Shown: positions 1 to 8,642 of the stretch, in pieces
Position numbering within the stretch: the stretch's first letter is position 1
Layout: each line of letters begins with the position of its first letter
Assembly: GCA_030833845.1 (NCBI GenBank)
Contig: JAURGK010000006.1
Coordinates: 1-64,000, forward strand
Direction of reading: 5' to 3'
Length of the DNA: 64,000 bases
Source: Crocinitomicaceae bacterium
GTDB lineage: Bacteria; Bacteroidota; Bacteroidia; Flavobacteriales_D; Crocinitomicaceae
Program-made: the position numbers and the translations under genes
Notes under the pieces: generated by a model
Seen by the model: the letters and a program-made list of their open reading frames with translations, nothing else
Database searches by the model: none
Told to the model about the DNA's origin: nothing

Positions 1-501
1 ATCAGCTACCCCATGTTGGCCCCAGACCAAGAGCTACTCGCTACAGATGTAACGATCCGCTTGCGCGTCAACAAGGAATACAAAAACTTTGTGGGCTCAG
101 GAGAAAACGGTGGCAAGCCAATGTATGGCTGGTCAATGAAAGACATCGCTACTCAAGTTGCTTCTCAAGACATGCTCAAAGAAGCCTTGGCTATGATCAA
201 TGTGGTGCCAAATCCATACTATGCCTTCTCTGAGTATGAGCGTACGCGCTTAGATACTAAAGTAAAAATTGTTAACCTTCCTGAGGTATGTACAGTTCGT
301 ATATACACAGCAAACGGTAAATTGGTTCGCACCTTCAAGAAGGATAGTCCTCAAACCTACATTGATTGGGATCTTACAAACCATAAAGCAATTCCGGTTG
401 CAGGAGGTATTTACTTGATCCACGTAGATGTTCCAAATGTTGGTGAACGCGTATTGAAATTCTTTGGCGGCATGCGTCAGGCGGATTTACAAGGTATTTA
501 A
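1..501 (+). CDS. C-terminal end of a large secreted/surface protein (5' end outside window)
   Basis: The frame is open from base 1 and ends at TAA 499-501, so only the last ~166 residues of a longer protein are present; an ATG at 13 is internal. From about residue 65 the fragment has the VPNPYY motif followed by an Ig/FlgD-like beta-sandwich (VRIYTANGKLVRTF, then GGIYLIHVDV), the style of C-terminal domain found on very large Bacteroidota cell-surface proteins whose genes precede a PorV/PorQ barrel gene. The downstream barrel gene starts 21 bases later, so the two are probably co-transcribed and may work together. The closing residues do not look like a standard T9SS type A signal nor like PorU, so I do not call it PorU. 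Function of the missing part is unknown. Confidence 0.75.
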   Translation: MSYPMLAPDQELLATDVTIRLRVNKEYKNFVGSGENGGKPMYGWSMKDIATQVASQDMLKEALAMINVVPNPYYAFSEYERTRLDTKVKIVNLPEVCTVRIYTANGKLVRTFKKDSPQTYIDWDLTNHKAIPVAGGIYLIHVDVPNVGERVLKFFGGMRQADLQGI

Positions 502-522
502 TGACAGAATAGTTCGATAGTA

Positions 523-1578
523 ATGAAAATGACATTCAAACAAATCTTATTAGGTGCAGGCTTTATTGCTGCATTTAATGCCCATGCCGGCAACGAAGAC
601 CGCGTAGGTTCTGCAGGTGCTTCTCAATTGTTAATCAACCCATGGGCACGTTCATCTGCATTAGCAGACGCTTCCTATGCAAATAGCAACGGGCTAGAGG
701 CAAGTTATATGAACATTGCAGGTTTAGCCTTTACTGATAAAACTCAATTGAAGTATAACTATTCAAATTGGATGGGTAATGCTGGTATCGCACTCAACGG
801 TGCAGGATTAGCACAGCGTATTTCAGATTCTGAAGTTTTTTCGGTAAGTGTTCAGGCCATGAATTATGGAGATATTCCAATAACTACAGTGGCAAACCCT
901 GAAGGAAATATTGGATTTTTCTCTCCAAGATTTAATGTATTTAGTGTTGGATATGCCAAGGAGTTCTCGTCTTCTATTTACGGAGGAATCAACTTCAAGG
1001 TGATTTCTGAGAGCATTTCAAATCTTAAGGCCAATGGCATTGCCATTGATGCTGGGATTCGCTATGTTTCTGGCGAACAAGATCAGTTAAAGTTTGGAAT
1101 CACACTAAAGAATGTGGGCCCGGTAATGCGCTACAAGGGTGACGGACTTGCACAGCAAGTTACCTATGTAAGTACTGGATATATCGCTTCATTAGAACAA
1201 CGCTCGGCAACTTTCGAATTGCCATCGTTATTAGGAATAGGTCTTTCATATGATTTTATTTTTAACGAAAGCAATAAGTTGAATTTAGCCATGGGCTTTA
1301 CGGCCAATTCATTTATGAAAGATCAATACCGCGTTGGTCTTGATTATGGCCTAGCTAAAGATAACATGGCTTTTAATCTTCGCGCTGGTTTCTGCTATGA
1401 AAATGGAATGTTCAATGAAGAAACACGTTCAAGTGCTTTCACTGGCCCAACTGCAGGTTTTTCTATTGATGCCTTGGTTGGTGAAAATCAAAATGCGCTA
1501 GGCCTAGAATACGCCACACGTTTTGCCGGAGTATTTGGAATGATTCATACCATTGGCGCAACGATCAGCATTAAATAA
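523..1578 (+). CDS. PorV/PorQ-family outer-membrane beta-barrel protein
   Basis: 351 residues with an N-terminal signal peptide (about residues 1-22, ending in NAHA). Next comes the family signature region around residues 30-70, where the protein aligns with the PorV start (GASQLLINPWARSSALADA, then NPAG-like ASYMNIAGLAF). The rest alternates in short amphipathic strands, as in a FadL-like 14-strand barrel. PorV shuttles T9SS cargo from the SprA translocon to the PorU attachment complex. Here the partner upstream is a large surface protein rather than a recognisable PorU, so this may be a dedicated PorV paralogue for that cargo rather than the core PorV. A strong terminator follows at 1600-1631, closing the transcript. 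Confidence 0.8.
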   Translation: MKMTFKQILLGAGFIAAFNAHAGNEDRVGSAGASQLLINPWARSSALADASYANSNGLEASYMNIAGLAFTDKTQLKYNYSNWMGNAGIALNGAGLAQRISDSEVFSVSVQAMNYGDIPITTVANPEGNIGFFSPRFNVFSVGYAKEFSSSIYGGINFKVISESISNLKANGIAIDAGIRYVSGEQDQLKFGITLKNVGPVMRYKGDGLAQQVTYVSTGYIASLEQRSATFELPSLLGIGLSYDFIFNESNKLNLAMGFTANSFMKDQYRVGLDYGLAKDNMAFNLRAGFCYENGMFNEETRSSAFTGPTAGFSIDALVGENQNALGLEYATRFAGVFGMIHTIGATISIK

Positions 1579-1599
1579 TTTTATATTTTTGTTTATATC

Positions 1600-1631
1600 A
1601 AGAGAGCCCTAATAGGGCTCTCTTGTTTGTT
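1600..1631 (+). terminator. Rho-independent terminator after the PorV/PorQ gene
   Basis: A perfect 11-bp inverted repeat (1600-1610 with 1614-1624, stem AAGAGAGCCCT) has a 3-base loop and is followed by a T-rich run. It lies between the PorV/PorQ stop at 1578 and the greA start at 1649. Confidence 0.85.
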
Positions 1632-1648
1632 TAAGTAAATTGAGTACT

Positions 1649-2122
1649 ATGTCAGCAATCAATTATTACACAGCCGAAGGGCTACAAAAGCTTAAGGATG
1701 AACTTCATCACCTTAAAACAGTTCAACGTCCCTCGATTTCTGAGCAAATTGCCGAAGCACGTGATAAGGGCGATTTATCTGAAAATGCAGAATATGATGC
1801 AGCCAAAGAAGCACAGGGCATTTTAGAAATGAAGATTGCCAAGATGGAAGAAATTATTGCCAATGCGCGTCTCATAGATGAAACACACATGGACAATAGT
1901 AAGGTCTATATTTTATCTAAAGTAACGATTAAGAATCAGACCAATGGAATGGAGATAGAATACACCTTGGTAGCCGAAAACGAAGCTGATATCAAGGCTA
2001 GAAAAATTTCCATCGAGTCGCCGATTGGCAAAGGACTTTTGGGCAAGAAGGTAGGTGATATCGCCGATATCCAAACACCTGGCGGCATCATGCATTTTGA
2101 AATTATTGCAATAACACGCTAA
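1649..2122 (+). CDS. greA: Transcription elongation factor GreA
   Basis: GreA rescues backtracked RNA polymerase by stimulating transcript cleavage through its coiled-coil tip inserted into the secondary channel. The N-terminal coiled coil covers about residues 8-75, and the acidic tip motif GDLSENAEYD is at residues 41-50, including the catalytic D42 and E45. The C-terminal FKBP-like domain ends with GKKVGD and a GGIMHFEI strand. The length of 157 residues is usual. A TTG at 1640 would add three residues; I choose ATG 1649 because it gives the usual N-terminus (SAINYYTAEGL). The stop codon overlaps the next gene's ATG (TAATG), so greA and the HIT gene are translationally coupled. Confidence 0.96.
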   Translation: MSAINYYTAEGLQKLKDELHHLKTVQRPSISEQIAEARDKGDLSENAEYDAAKEAQGILEMKIAKMEEIIANARLIDETHMDNSKVYILSKVTIKNQTNGMEIEYTLVAENEADIKARKISIESPIGKGLLGKKVGDIADIQTPGGIMHFEIIAITR

Positions 2123-2511
2123 TGGCGAGTATATTTTCAAAAATAGTTTCAGGTGATATTCCCTGCCACAAAGTTGCTGAAAATGATGAGTTTTTAGCTT
2201 TTTTGGATATCATGCCATTGGCTAAAGGACATACCTTGGTGATCCCGAAAAAGGAAATGGATTACATATTTGATATCGAAACAGAAACCTATCAGCGTTT
2301 TTTTCTTTTTGCTAAAGAAGTTGCAGCCAAATTAGAAAAGCACATTCCGTGTAACCGCATTGGAATGAGTGTAATTGGCTTGGAAGTACCACATGCACAC
2401 ATTCATTTAATTCCAATCAACGAAGTAGGTGATATGAATTTTAGCAAAGAAAAGGTAGCAGTAGCATCACCGGAATTAGAAGAATTGGCAAGACTTTTGT
2501 TTGCTGACTAA
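2122..2511 (+). CDS. HIT family (histidine triad) nucleotide-binding protein
   Basis: A 129-residue cytosolic protein of the HINT/HIT branch, which hydrolyses nucleoside phosphoramidates and related AMP conjugates. The triad motif HAHIHLIP is at residues 91-98, with H91, H93 and H95 in the expected spacing. The N-terminus (SIFSKIVSGDIPCHKV) is typical of bacterial HIT proteins, including the early strand pair and the DIMPLAKGHTLVIPK nucleotide-binding section. It overlaps greA by one base, a pairing often seen in Bacteroidota. The physiological substrate cannot be read from sequence. Confidence 0.93.
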   Translation: MASIFSKIVSGDIPCHKVAENDEFLAFLDIMPLAKGHTLVIPKKEMDYIFDIETETYQRFFLFAKEVAAKLEKHIPCNRIGMSVIGLEVPHAHIHLIPINEVGDMNFSKEKVAVASPELEELARLLFAD

Positions 2512-2525
2512 TTAAATTACTTCAG

Positions 2526-3512
2526 ATGAAATTATTTTTATCTATATGCCTGGCTTTTATTCAATTTAGCTGGTTGGCCGCTCAACCTATGCGGGTATTA
2601 TTTGTGGGTAATTCCTATACCCACTACAACAATATGCCCAAATTATTCGAAAATATGGCCCAAAGTAAAGGAATCCGAATTGAAGTAACCATGGATGCCA
2701 AATCAAGCCATACCTTCGAAATGCATTCAAAGCGTCCGGAGCTTTATGCTAATATTCGTTCAAAAAAGTGGGATTATGTGGTTTTGCAAGGCTTTAGTCG
2801 TGAATTAGCCCAAGACAAGGAGGTCATAGATTCTAGCAGTATTCCATATGTAAAGCAGTTGTTGGATTCCATTTATTCGAATAATAAATGTACCAATGTC
2901 CTGTTATATCAAACCTGGGGTTACGATGGCGGATTTCAAGACGATACCCTAGGCATTTCATGGACCTATCAAGAAATGTCTGACCGTATTCATCAGGGCT
3001 ACCTTCATGTTTCTGAAATATTTAACCTCACAATTGTACCGGTGGGCAAAGTTTGGGAAACCATCAAAGAGAATAATCCACAAATCAATCTCTACCAGCC
3101 AGATAAACAACACCCATCTATGGCGGGTTCCTATTTAGCTGCGTCTTGTTTTTATGCGGCATTGTTCAAGACAGAACCAAACATAAATTTCATAGCCAGT
3201 TTGGATCGCAAACAGGCCGAGTATATCCAAGAGGTGGCGGGCACTGTGGTACTGCTCAATAAGCAACGCTACAAGATCAATCAAAATACAGTAGAAATAG
3301 ATATTCGTTTAAATCCTGAGAATAAAAAAGTGGTTTACCTCAATGCCCTGTATCCTAATGCAAAAAGTGTGATATGGGAATTTGGCGATGGCATGACTGA
3401 AACTGCATTTCGTACAAGGCATGTTTATAGCAAGCCAGGCACTTATGAAATAAAAATCAGAGTTCAGGACGCCTGCGGAGACCGCATTTTGAAAAGAAAG
3501 GTGACCGTTTAA
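2526..3512 (+). CDS. Secreted SGNH-hydrolase-like protein with C-terminal PKD domain
   Basis: 328 residues. A signal peptide (1-20, ending AAQ) is followed immediately by an SGNH/GDSL-type block: VLFVGNSYTHYNNMP places the nucleophile serine at residue 30, and a DKQHPS motif near residue 195 supplies the usual Asp/His pair. Residues ~280-328 form a PKD domain (WEFGDG, then YSKPGTYEIKIRV). SGNH enzymes are esterases or deacetylases, often acting on polysaccharides, and PKD domains are common in secreted Bacteroidota enzymes. It resembles the DUF4886 branch. The gene is 14 bases after the HIT gene, and its last four bases overlap the convergent acyltransferase gene. The substrate is unknown. 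Confidence 0.75.
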   Translation: MKLFLSICLAFIQFSWLAAQPMRVLFVGNSYTHYNNMPKLFENMAQSKGIRIEVTMDAKSSHTFEMHSKRPELYANIRSKKWDYVVLQGFSRELAQDKEVIDSSSIPYVKQLLDSIYSNNKCTNVLLYQTWGYDGGFQDDTLGISWTYQEMSDRIHQGYLHVSEIFNLTIVPVGKVWETIKENNPQINLYQPDKQHPSMAGSYLAASCFYAALFKTEPNINFIASLDRKQAEYIQEVAGTVVLLNKQRYKINQNTVEIDIRLNPENKKVVYLNALYPNAKSVIWEFGDGMTETAFRTRHVYSKPGTYEIKIRVQDACGDRILKRKVTV

Positions 3513-4618
3513 AGTTTAATACCAAATAGTAAGCTACTGTATTTTTTCATGGGCCAAAGAATAAACTTCAGCTTGGCCCGAATCCAGTCAATGTAATAGA
3601 CGAAAACAATAAAGATAAGCCAGAACCCTAGAGTGTACGGTATTACTTCATAAGGGCCGAGCTTTTCATGTAAATAATCATTGATACCAAAGCGTATCAC
3701 ACTACCATAAAGCAGCATCATGTGAATCACATAAATACTGAGTGTGTTCTGTCCAATTTTTAAAAATAAATTTTCCTTCTGAATATTGAGAACATAGGTT
3801 TCGAGGGCAAGCAGTATGGCTAGCACAATCAATACCATTCCCAATTTTTCATAAAGCCAATCCATCTCATAAAGTGGAATGCTGCTCAAGAAGTCAAAAG
3901 ATTGCATCCAAAGAAAAGTAGGCTTGATTCCGATGTAAATTAAAAACCCGAGTAAGGCAGTGCCAAAAATGACACCGTAACTTTTGACCTGTGCTTTAAA
4001 CTTGTACAGCAAAGTGCCAAGCATGGCCCCAAACATGGTGTAACCCATTCGAGGTGTAATTGGAAATTCTGAATGTGGCCCGTGAAAAATATTCTGAACG
4101 AATGCAGGTGCATTGGTTGGCCAGTAGTGGCTTCCTAACTTGCCAAAAAATAAATAGGAATAAAAAAGCAGCAATCCTGCTATGAAATAATATATCCATA
4201 ATGGAATAAAGCGTATGGCCCTATAAACACCATAAATCAATATGATCGTAAGAATACCAACGGCTATACATTGCAATACATGAAAGGCATAATATTGCAA
4301 TAAATAACCCCAAAATAAAAGTTCAACAACGCGTTTTAATCCCTTTCTTACTCTTATGTTCTCCCAAAACTTCAGGTGCTCATTGCCCAGTAGCAAATAG
4401 GTAAAAACCAGGCCAGTGACTGTTAAAAATGTAGGTGAGGTAAAGCCGCGGATGAATTTCCATGTACTATAGGCAGCATAGGAATCATTTGCCCAAACTG
4501 CCGCCAAAGAGTCATGCACAAAATGCCCTTCTAGCATCAATAGAATAGCAACAGTACGTGCCATATCGATGAAATAGAGCCTTGTTTTTGTTTGAGGCAA
4601 GTGATTAACTGTTTCCAT
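3509..4618 (-). CDS. Multi-pass membrane acyltransferase (DUF1624/HGSNAT-like), copy 2
   Basis: 369 residues with about ten hydrophobic helices. The first helix carries the signature FIDMARTVAILLMLEGHFVHD, with an Arg and a His (GHF) in the positions where heparan-alpha-glucosaminide N-acetyltransferase-like (DUF1624) and related OpgC/Acyltransferase_3 proteins have conserved residues. Such enzymes move acyl groups across the membrane onto sugars of envelope polymers. It overlaps its upstream paralogue (4605-5741) by 14 bases and shares helix order and motifs such as the ILQCIG/VLQCIA helix and the FxIYxIH helix near the end, so the pair arose by tandem duplication. It lies last in the PorP/SprF-OmpA gene run. 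The acceptor is not known. Confidence 0.65.
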   Translation of the reverse strand: METVNHLPQTKTRLYFIDMARTVAILLMLEGHFVHDSLAAVWANDSYAAYSTWKFIRGFTSPTFLTVTGLVFTYLLLGNEHLKFWENIRVRKGLKRVVELLFWGYLLQYYAFHVLQCIAVGILTIILIYGVYRAIRFIPLWIYYFIAGLLLFYSYLFFGKLGSHYWPTNAPAFVQNIFHGPHSEFPITPRMGYTMFGAMLGTLLYKFKAQVKSYGVIFGTALLGFLIYIGIKPTFLWMQSFDFLSSIPLYEMDWLYEKLGMVLIVLAILLALETYVLNIQKENLFLKIGQNTLSIYVIHMMLLYGSVIRFGINDYLHEKLGPYEVIPYTLGFWLIFIVFVYYIDWIRAKLKFILWPMKKYSSLLFGIKL

Positions 4619-5741
4619 GGGCCTTTAAAATCGAGCGCAAGTTACGAAAGAATTGACGAATTGGCTCAAGTAACTGTACAAGCACAATAAAGAATGCTAA
4701 GAAGAGTGTTGCACCTAAGATGGCTTCTGCTGCACTTAATTTGTTTTCTAAAAAGGACCTCAGGCTAAAGCCTGTAATTGCGCCATACAATATAATTGCA
4801 TGGACAATATAGATGGTAAACGTTTCTTGACCAACCGCCATAAAATAAGGATGCCGCCAGCGTTCAAATTGACTGATATATGTAAAACACATGAGCATCA
4901 ATGAAATAAACAGCGTGCGGTCAAATGCCCAAAAATAACGGTAATGAAAATCAACATAATTATCGCTATAGATGAAAGTAAGGACCCAGCCAATGAAATA
5001 AAAACTACTCGCAATCAAAAATAAAAACCGGTAAATATTTCTAAAGGCTGTGCCAGTGCCAAAAATGGTAATATAATGTCCGAAACCTGCACCAAGGAAT
5101 ATATAGCCAATCCAAGGAAAAATTGAAAATCCTGTTTCTGGACCTTTGATCATATTTTGAATGATTTGCGGTGCCCACTCAGGAAAAAATCCAACATGCA
5201 ATCGAATCAAAGGGGTGATACTAAAAATCGCAACTGAAATCAATAAATAAATAAGCCAACTGTATTTTTTCAAGCTAGAAATTAAAAAAGTCACAACTAG
5301 TAGTAGCATCAAACCAAAGCCTATGCATTGCAGAATGTGAAAACCTAAAAAATGTGGATTGAAATGCCCTCTGAAATAATAGGGAATGTATTTTAAGTTG
5401 ATTTGCAGCAAATAGCCAATGAGCAACAAGCTAGCTGCCCTTTTCAAGCCTTTGTGAACTCGATTGAGTTTGAAGAAAGGCACCAGGTTTTTTTGCCATT
5501 CTTTGTGTAATAAAAACGTAAATACGGTTCCAGAAATTGTAAAAAACAAAGGCGCTGTTAGCCCTCTAAAAAACCCCCATATACTGAACGCAATACTTCC
5601 TGACGAGCCAGTTTGTCTTACTTGGTCCATGAAGAAGGGGTAGCTATCAAGGGTCATGGAAATAAAATGACCCTGAAGCATCATTAAAATTGCCACACTT
5701 CTACTGAAATCTAAAAAATGAATGCGCTGCGTAGAATTCAA
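4605..5741 (-). CDS. Multi-pass membrane acyltransferase (DUF1624/HGSNAT-like), copy 1
   Basis: 378 residues and ten or eleven predicted membrane helices. It starts RIHFLDFSRSVAILMMLQGHF, the same Arg-rich first helix with a GH pair as in the neighbouring copy. Other shared features are the FRGLTAPLFFTISG segment (second helix), HILQCIGFG, and a late helix TFTIYIVHAIILYGA. The family is expected to transfer acyl groups to extracytoplasmic sugars. The gene begins 2 bases after the stop of the OmpA-domain gene and overlaps the second copy by 14 bases, so all are likely one transcript. A link to modification of lipopolysaccharide or other surface glycans used by T9SS cargo is only an inference from position. 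Confidence 0.65.
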   Translation of the reverse strand: MNSTQRIHFLDFSRSVAILMMLQGHFISMTLDSYPFFMDQVRQTGSSGSIAFSIWGFFRGLTAPLFFTISGTVFTFLLHKEWQKNLVPFFKLNRVHKGLKRAASLLLIGYLLQINLKYIPYYFRGHFNPHFLGFHILQCIGFGLMLLLVVTFLISSLKKYSWLIYLLISVAIFSITPLIRLHVGFFPEWAPQIIQNMIKGPETGFSIFPWIGYIFLGAGFGHYITIFGTGTAFRNIYRFLFLIASSFYFIGWVLTFIYSDNYVDFHYRYFWAFDRTLFISLMLMCFTYISQFERWRHPYFMAVGQETFTIYIVHAIILYGAITGFSLRSFLENKLSAAEAILGATLFLAFFIVLVQLLEPIRQFFRNLRSILKAHGNS

Positions 5742-5743
5742 GG

Positions 5744-7663
5744 CTAAGGTAGTTTTTGAGTTCGTAATGCAATGATATCGATGCGTCTTTCAAGCGATGC
5801 ACCTTTTGAATAAACTGAATTCTTTTGGTCGTAAAAATCGTCACTGACTTTTTGATCAGCTTTATATTCACCCATAGGTTCTTCAATAAATTGCAATCGG
5901 AGCGGTGAAGTTTGCATGTAAGGCGCAAATTTGCCGTCATCGATTTCTTCAAAATAATTGACTATTGAGGCTATGCGCCGTTTGGTTAGATGCACATTGT
6001 AATCAGATTTTGCCAATGGACTTGCAAATCCCTGAACTACAATACTTACCTGTTCTCCAGATTTCAAAGCTTCCCAGACTTGCTCTTTAAATATGGCCAA
6101 GTCATTCATTCCTTTTTCTACCTCCTCTTCAAAAAAAGATGCGAGCATAGCCACTTGTTCTCTTGCAGCAATGGAATCTCTACCTTCGGCAACCTTATCC
6201 AAATAAATAGGGAATTGACTTTTGTATTTTGAGAAAGTTTCTTCGTAGGTAAATTCAGTGTTTTCTGAGCTTGTCTTTGGGTTGGGGTGGTCGTTTTCAA
6301 AATACAAACGAATTGGCAACTCAAGTACTTGTATGCTTATAGAATTCGTTGAATCAGTCGGTAATTTAGGCCTTTGGAAAGCAGTATAAAACACATCGCT
6401 GCAACACGTTGGATGCGAGGCGTATAAACTACCTAGGCGATTTGAGCTTATAAAAGCAGTATCTCCTTGGCAAAAAAAGTACAGATCATTAGCTGTGCTA
6501 TTGAAGGAGTGGCCTAGGTTGATTGGCGGACCAAAACTTCCGTCAGGCTCTAAATTGCTATAAAAGATATCAAAGCCACCAAAGCCGGCATGCCAGGTTG
6601 AAGAGAAATATAACCGTTGTGATAGTGGATCAAACCATGGAGATACTTCATTTTCAATGGAGTTGATACTCTGAAGATTTTTTTGCTCATACAAATGGCC
6701 AGCTTGGTCGATTTTTGCCATATACAAATCAATACCTCCAAGGCCTGACGCAAGTTGGGCTGCATATATCAAACATAAAGTATCCTTCATTTCAAACAAA
6801 CAGGGCATACTTTGATATGGAGATTGTGTTGGAGAAATCTCATAAAGAGAATCAAGCACCCATGAAGTTATATTGGGCAGCAAGCGTACCATCCGACAAC
6901 TCAATTGATCTGCGCGCCGTTGGCATTCGCTGCATAAGGCAAAACTGCTATCAGGTGCTACTGACAAGTTGCCATATTCATAATTCAATCTTTGATTGTC
7001 AATGAAAACCTCCGATGCAACTCGACTACCTTCATATCGGTATAAATTGATGCTGTAGTTTTTACTGAATATCAATTCTTCATCTACTCCAATGGAGTCT
7101 GACTTAAGAGCGCTGTATATGATTTGTTCATCTACAAAAGCATGGGCGAATTCAGCATCAATGGTGTTGAGGGGGTGAGCCTGTAGTTGATTTTGTAGGT
7201 TATTATCCACATATTTGAGTTGCTTGAGTACCCAACTACATGCCAAAACCTCTTGATTGGCTTTTAAATAACCATAAGTGGTTTTGTCTTCGGAAAAGAA
7301 TCGCTTGGCCTCTTTGAATTGAGCCAAGGCCTCTTTATATAAGGCTTGTTGTTTGAGCATTAATGCATATTGAAGTTGCGCCCAAGGATAGCGATCCCCA
7401 TCTGGATCTTGTTCAAATACTTTAAGATAAAATCTAGCAGCTGTTTTGTAGTCTTTGAATTGTGCATTGGTTTGAGCAATCTTCCATTGTAGGTCTATTG
7501 ATGTAGGTTCGAGTTCAAGAGCTTGTTGGTAATATTTGAGTGCTTCAATATAATCTAGTGCTATTACTTGCTGATCGGCATGCGCGACCCATTTTTGGAC
7601 TTGTTTTTGCCCCCATCCTTGAGCCGCAATAAAAAGAAGGCAAATTAGATGAAATCTGGACAT
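5744..7663 (-). CDS. TPR / PD40-propeller / OmpA protein (PorE-like, T9SS-associated)
   Basis: 639 residues. A signal peptide (1-18) is followed by TPR repeats at about 25-160 (WVAHADQQVIALDYIEALKY and following helices), then a beta-propeller of PD40-like blades at about 200-430 (including IENEVSPWFDPLSQRLYFSS and GGFDIFYS). The C-terminal region (about 515-639) looks OmpA-like (VVQGFASPLAKSDYNVHLTKRRIASIVNYF), which would bind peptidoglycan. This order of domains is that of PorE, which links T9SS parts to peptidoglycan. It overlaps the upstream PorP/SprF gene by 19 bases, the expected pairing. Unlike P. gingivalis PorE I see no obvious carboxypeptidase-regulatory-like domain between propeller and OmpA domain. 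It may serve a specific PorP/SprF rather than the core machine. Confidence 0.75.
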   Translation of the reverse strand: MSRFHLICLLFIAAQGWGQKQVQKWVAHADQQVIALDYIEALKYYQQALELEPTSIDLQWKIAQTNAQFKDYKTAARFYLKVFEQDPDGDRYPWAQLQYALMLKQQALYKEALAQFKEAKRFFSEDKTTYGYLKANQEVLACSWVLKQLKYVDNNLQNQLQAHPLNTIDAEFAHAFVDEQIIYSALKSDSIGVDEELIFSKNYSINLYRYEGSRVASEVFIDNQRLNYEYGNLSVAPDSSFALCSECQRRADQLSCRMVRLLPNITSWVLDSLYEISPTQSPYQSMPCLFEMKDTLCLIYAAQLASGLGGIDLYMAKIDQAGHLYEQKNLQSINSIENEVSPWFDPLSQRLYFSSTWHAGFGGFDIFYSNLEPDGSFGPPINLGHSFNSTANDLYFFCQGDTAFISSNRLGSLYASHPTCCSDVFYTAFQRPKLPTDSTNSISIQVLELPIRLYFENDHPNPKTSSENTEFTYEETFSKYKSQFPIYLDKVAEGRDSIAAREQVAMLASFFEEEVEKGMNDLAIFKEQVWEALKSGEQVSIVVQGFASPLAKSDYNVHLTKRRIASIVNYFEEIDDGKFAPYMQTSPLRLQFIEEPMGEYKADQKVSDDFYDQKNSVYSKGASLERRIDIIALRTQKLP

Positions 7664-8622
7664 ATTCTATATTGAATTGGGGCGGGTTGAAACTTACTAA
7701 AAACATAGCGCAAACTCAGCTCAAAGGCCCCTCGCCCTCGGCTAGCTGGCACTAAACTTGAGTAATTGAAATCATAAGAAATCCCGCAATACATAGGCCC
7801 TCTTGCGTAGCCAAATTGCAGGCAAATGGCATCCTTTGCTCGCCACCAAATTCCAGAGCTCAAAGAAATATGCTCGGAACTAGACCACAAATAAGTGCCG
7901 ATTGCACCCAGCGTAAACTCTTTGTATGGACCTTGAAAATTTAACTGAAAACTGGGCTCAAGAGTCAAATTTGGCGTGTATTGGTAGCGGTATTGTCCAA
8001 AAAAATTCAAGCGTACATCACGTTGGGTGTTGTCTGCAAAAAAACTTTGATTCGGCCGGGTTAAATTATAGCAGCTCACACCACTTTGGATACTAGATTT
8101 TGTATTGATCAAGTGCTTATAAATTAAGCCAAAACCCAACATAGGTTTGAGCATTGAAGCAGTTTGAAAGTTTTCAGAAATTGGTGTGTTGGGGTCAAAT
8201 ATGTAGCCGTTGAACTGTTCATCAAAATAGAAGGCATTGCTGTTGAGTTGTCTTTGATTGAACCCTAATTGTACAGCAGCCCTTAATTCTTGTAGTTTGT
8301 TAATCTCAAAGGGTTTGCACCAGCTAAGTTGCAATTCATTGGTTTGGAATTTTCCATCACCAACTTGGTCGTGGAAATAGTTAAGGGCAAAACCATGGCC
8401 CTTGTATTTTAGATCGGCGGCAAGCGCAGTAGTTTGGAATGGAATACTCACACTGCGCCATTGGGTTCTGTAATTAGCAGTAAGACGCAAATCTTCTTGA
8501 AAATTTCCGGCGCCAGCTGGATTTTGGAATATGGGGTTGTTGTTGAATTGTGTCCAATGGATATCTTGACCAAAAACTGGACTTGCAAGCAAGATAAGAA
8601 TGATGATCCTTAGGCGATTCAC
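7645..8622 (-). CDS. PorP/SprF family type IX secretion outer-membrane protein
   Basis: 325 residues: a signal peptide ending FGQ (about residue 19), then the family's characteristic start DIHWTQFNNNPIFQNPAGAG, followed by barrel strands such as LRLTANYRTQWRSV and a closing FELSLRYVF. PorP/SprF proteins are outer-membrane barrels that anchor or export SprB-like adhesins and help the PorK/L/M/N machine. The start is a GTG at 8622, chosen because it gives the signal peptide and lies 12 bases after a TAATTTTG promoter box at 8635-8642. The gene leads a run with the PorE-like gene and two acyltransferases, all with overlaps or 2-base gaps. Members occur in several copies per genome, so this is not necessarily the core PorP. 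Confidence 0.85.
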   Translation of the reverse strand: MNRLRIIILILLASPVFGQDIHWTQFNNNPIFQNPAGAGNFQEDLRLTANYRTQWRSVSIPFQTTALAADLKYKGHGFALNYFHDQVGDGKFQTNELQLSWCKPFEINKLQELRAAVQLGFNQRQLNSNAFYFDEQFNGYIFDPNTPISENFQTASMLKPMLGFGLIYKHLINTKSSIQSGVSCYNLTRPNQSFFADNTQRDVRLNFFGQYRYQYTPNLTLEPSFQLNFQGPYKEFTLGAIGTYLWSSSEHISLSSGIWWRAKDAICLQFGYARGPMYCGISYDFNYSSLVPASRGRGAFELSLRYVFSKFQPAPIQYRICPDFI

Positions 8623-8634
8623 CTAACGAAGGTA

Positions 8635-8642
8635 CAAAATTA
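8635..8642 (-). promoter_or_regulatory. -7 promoter box for the PorP/SprF operon
   Basis: Read on the minus strand, TAATTTTG matches the Bacteroidota -7 consensus TAnnTTTG. It overlaps the stop region of the upstream dehydrogenase gene and sits 12 bases before the GTG start at 8622. This suggests the secretion genes have their own promoter despite the tight spacing. No clear -33 element was seen. Confidence 0.5.

Noticed and set aside
1640..1648. TTG start for greA three codons upstream of the ATG
   Set aside because: The ATG at 1649 gives the usual GreA N-terminus, and the upstream codons add nothing conserved.
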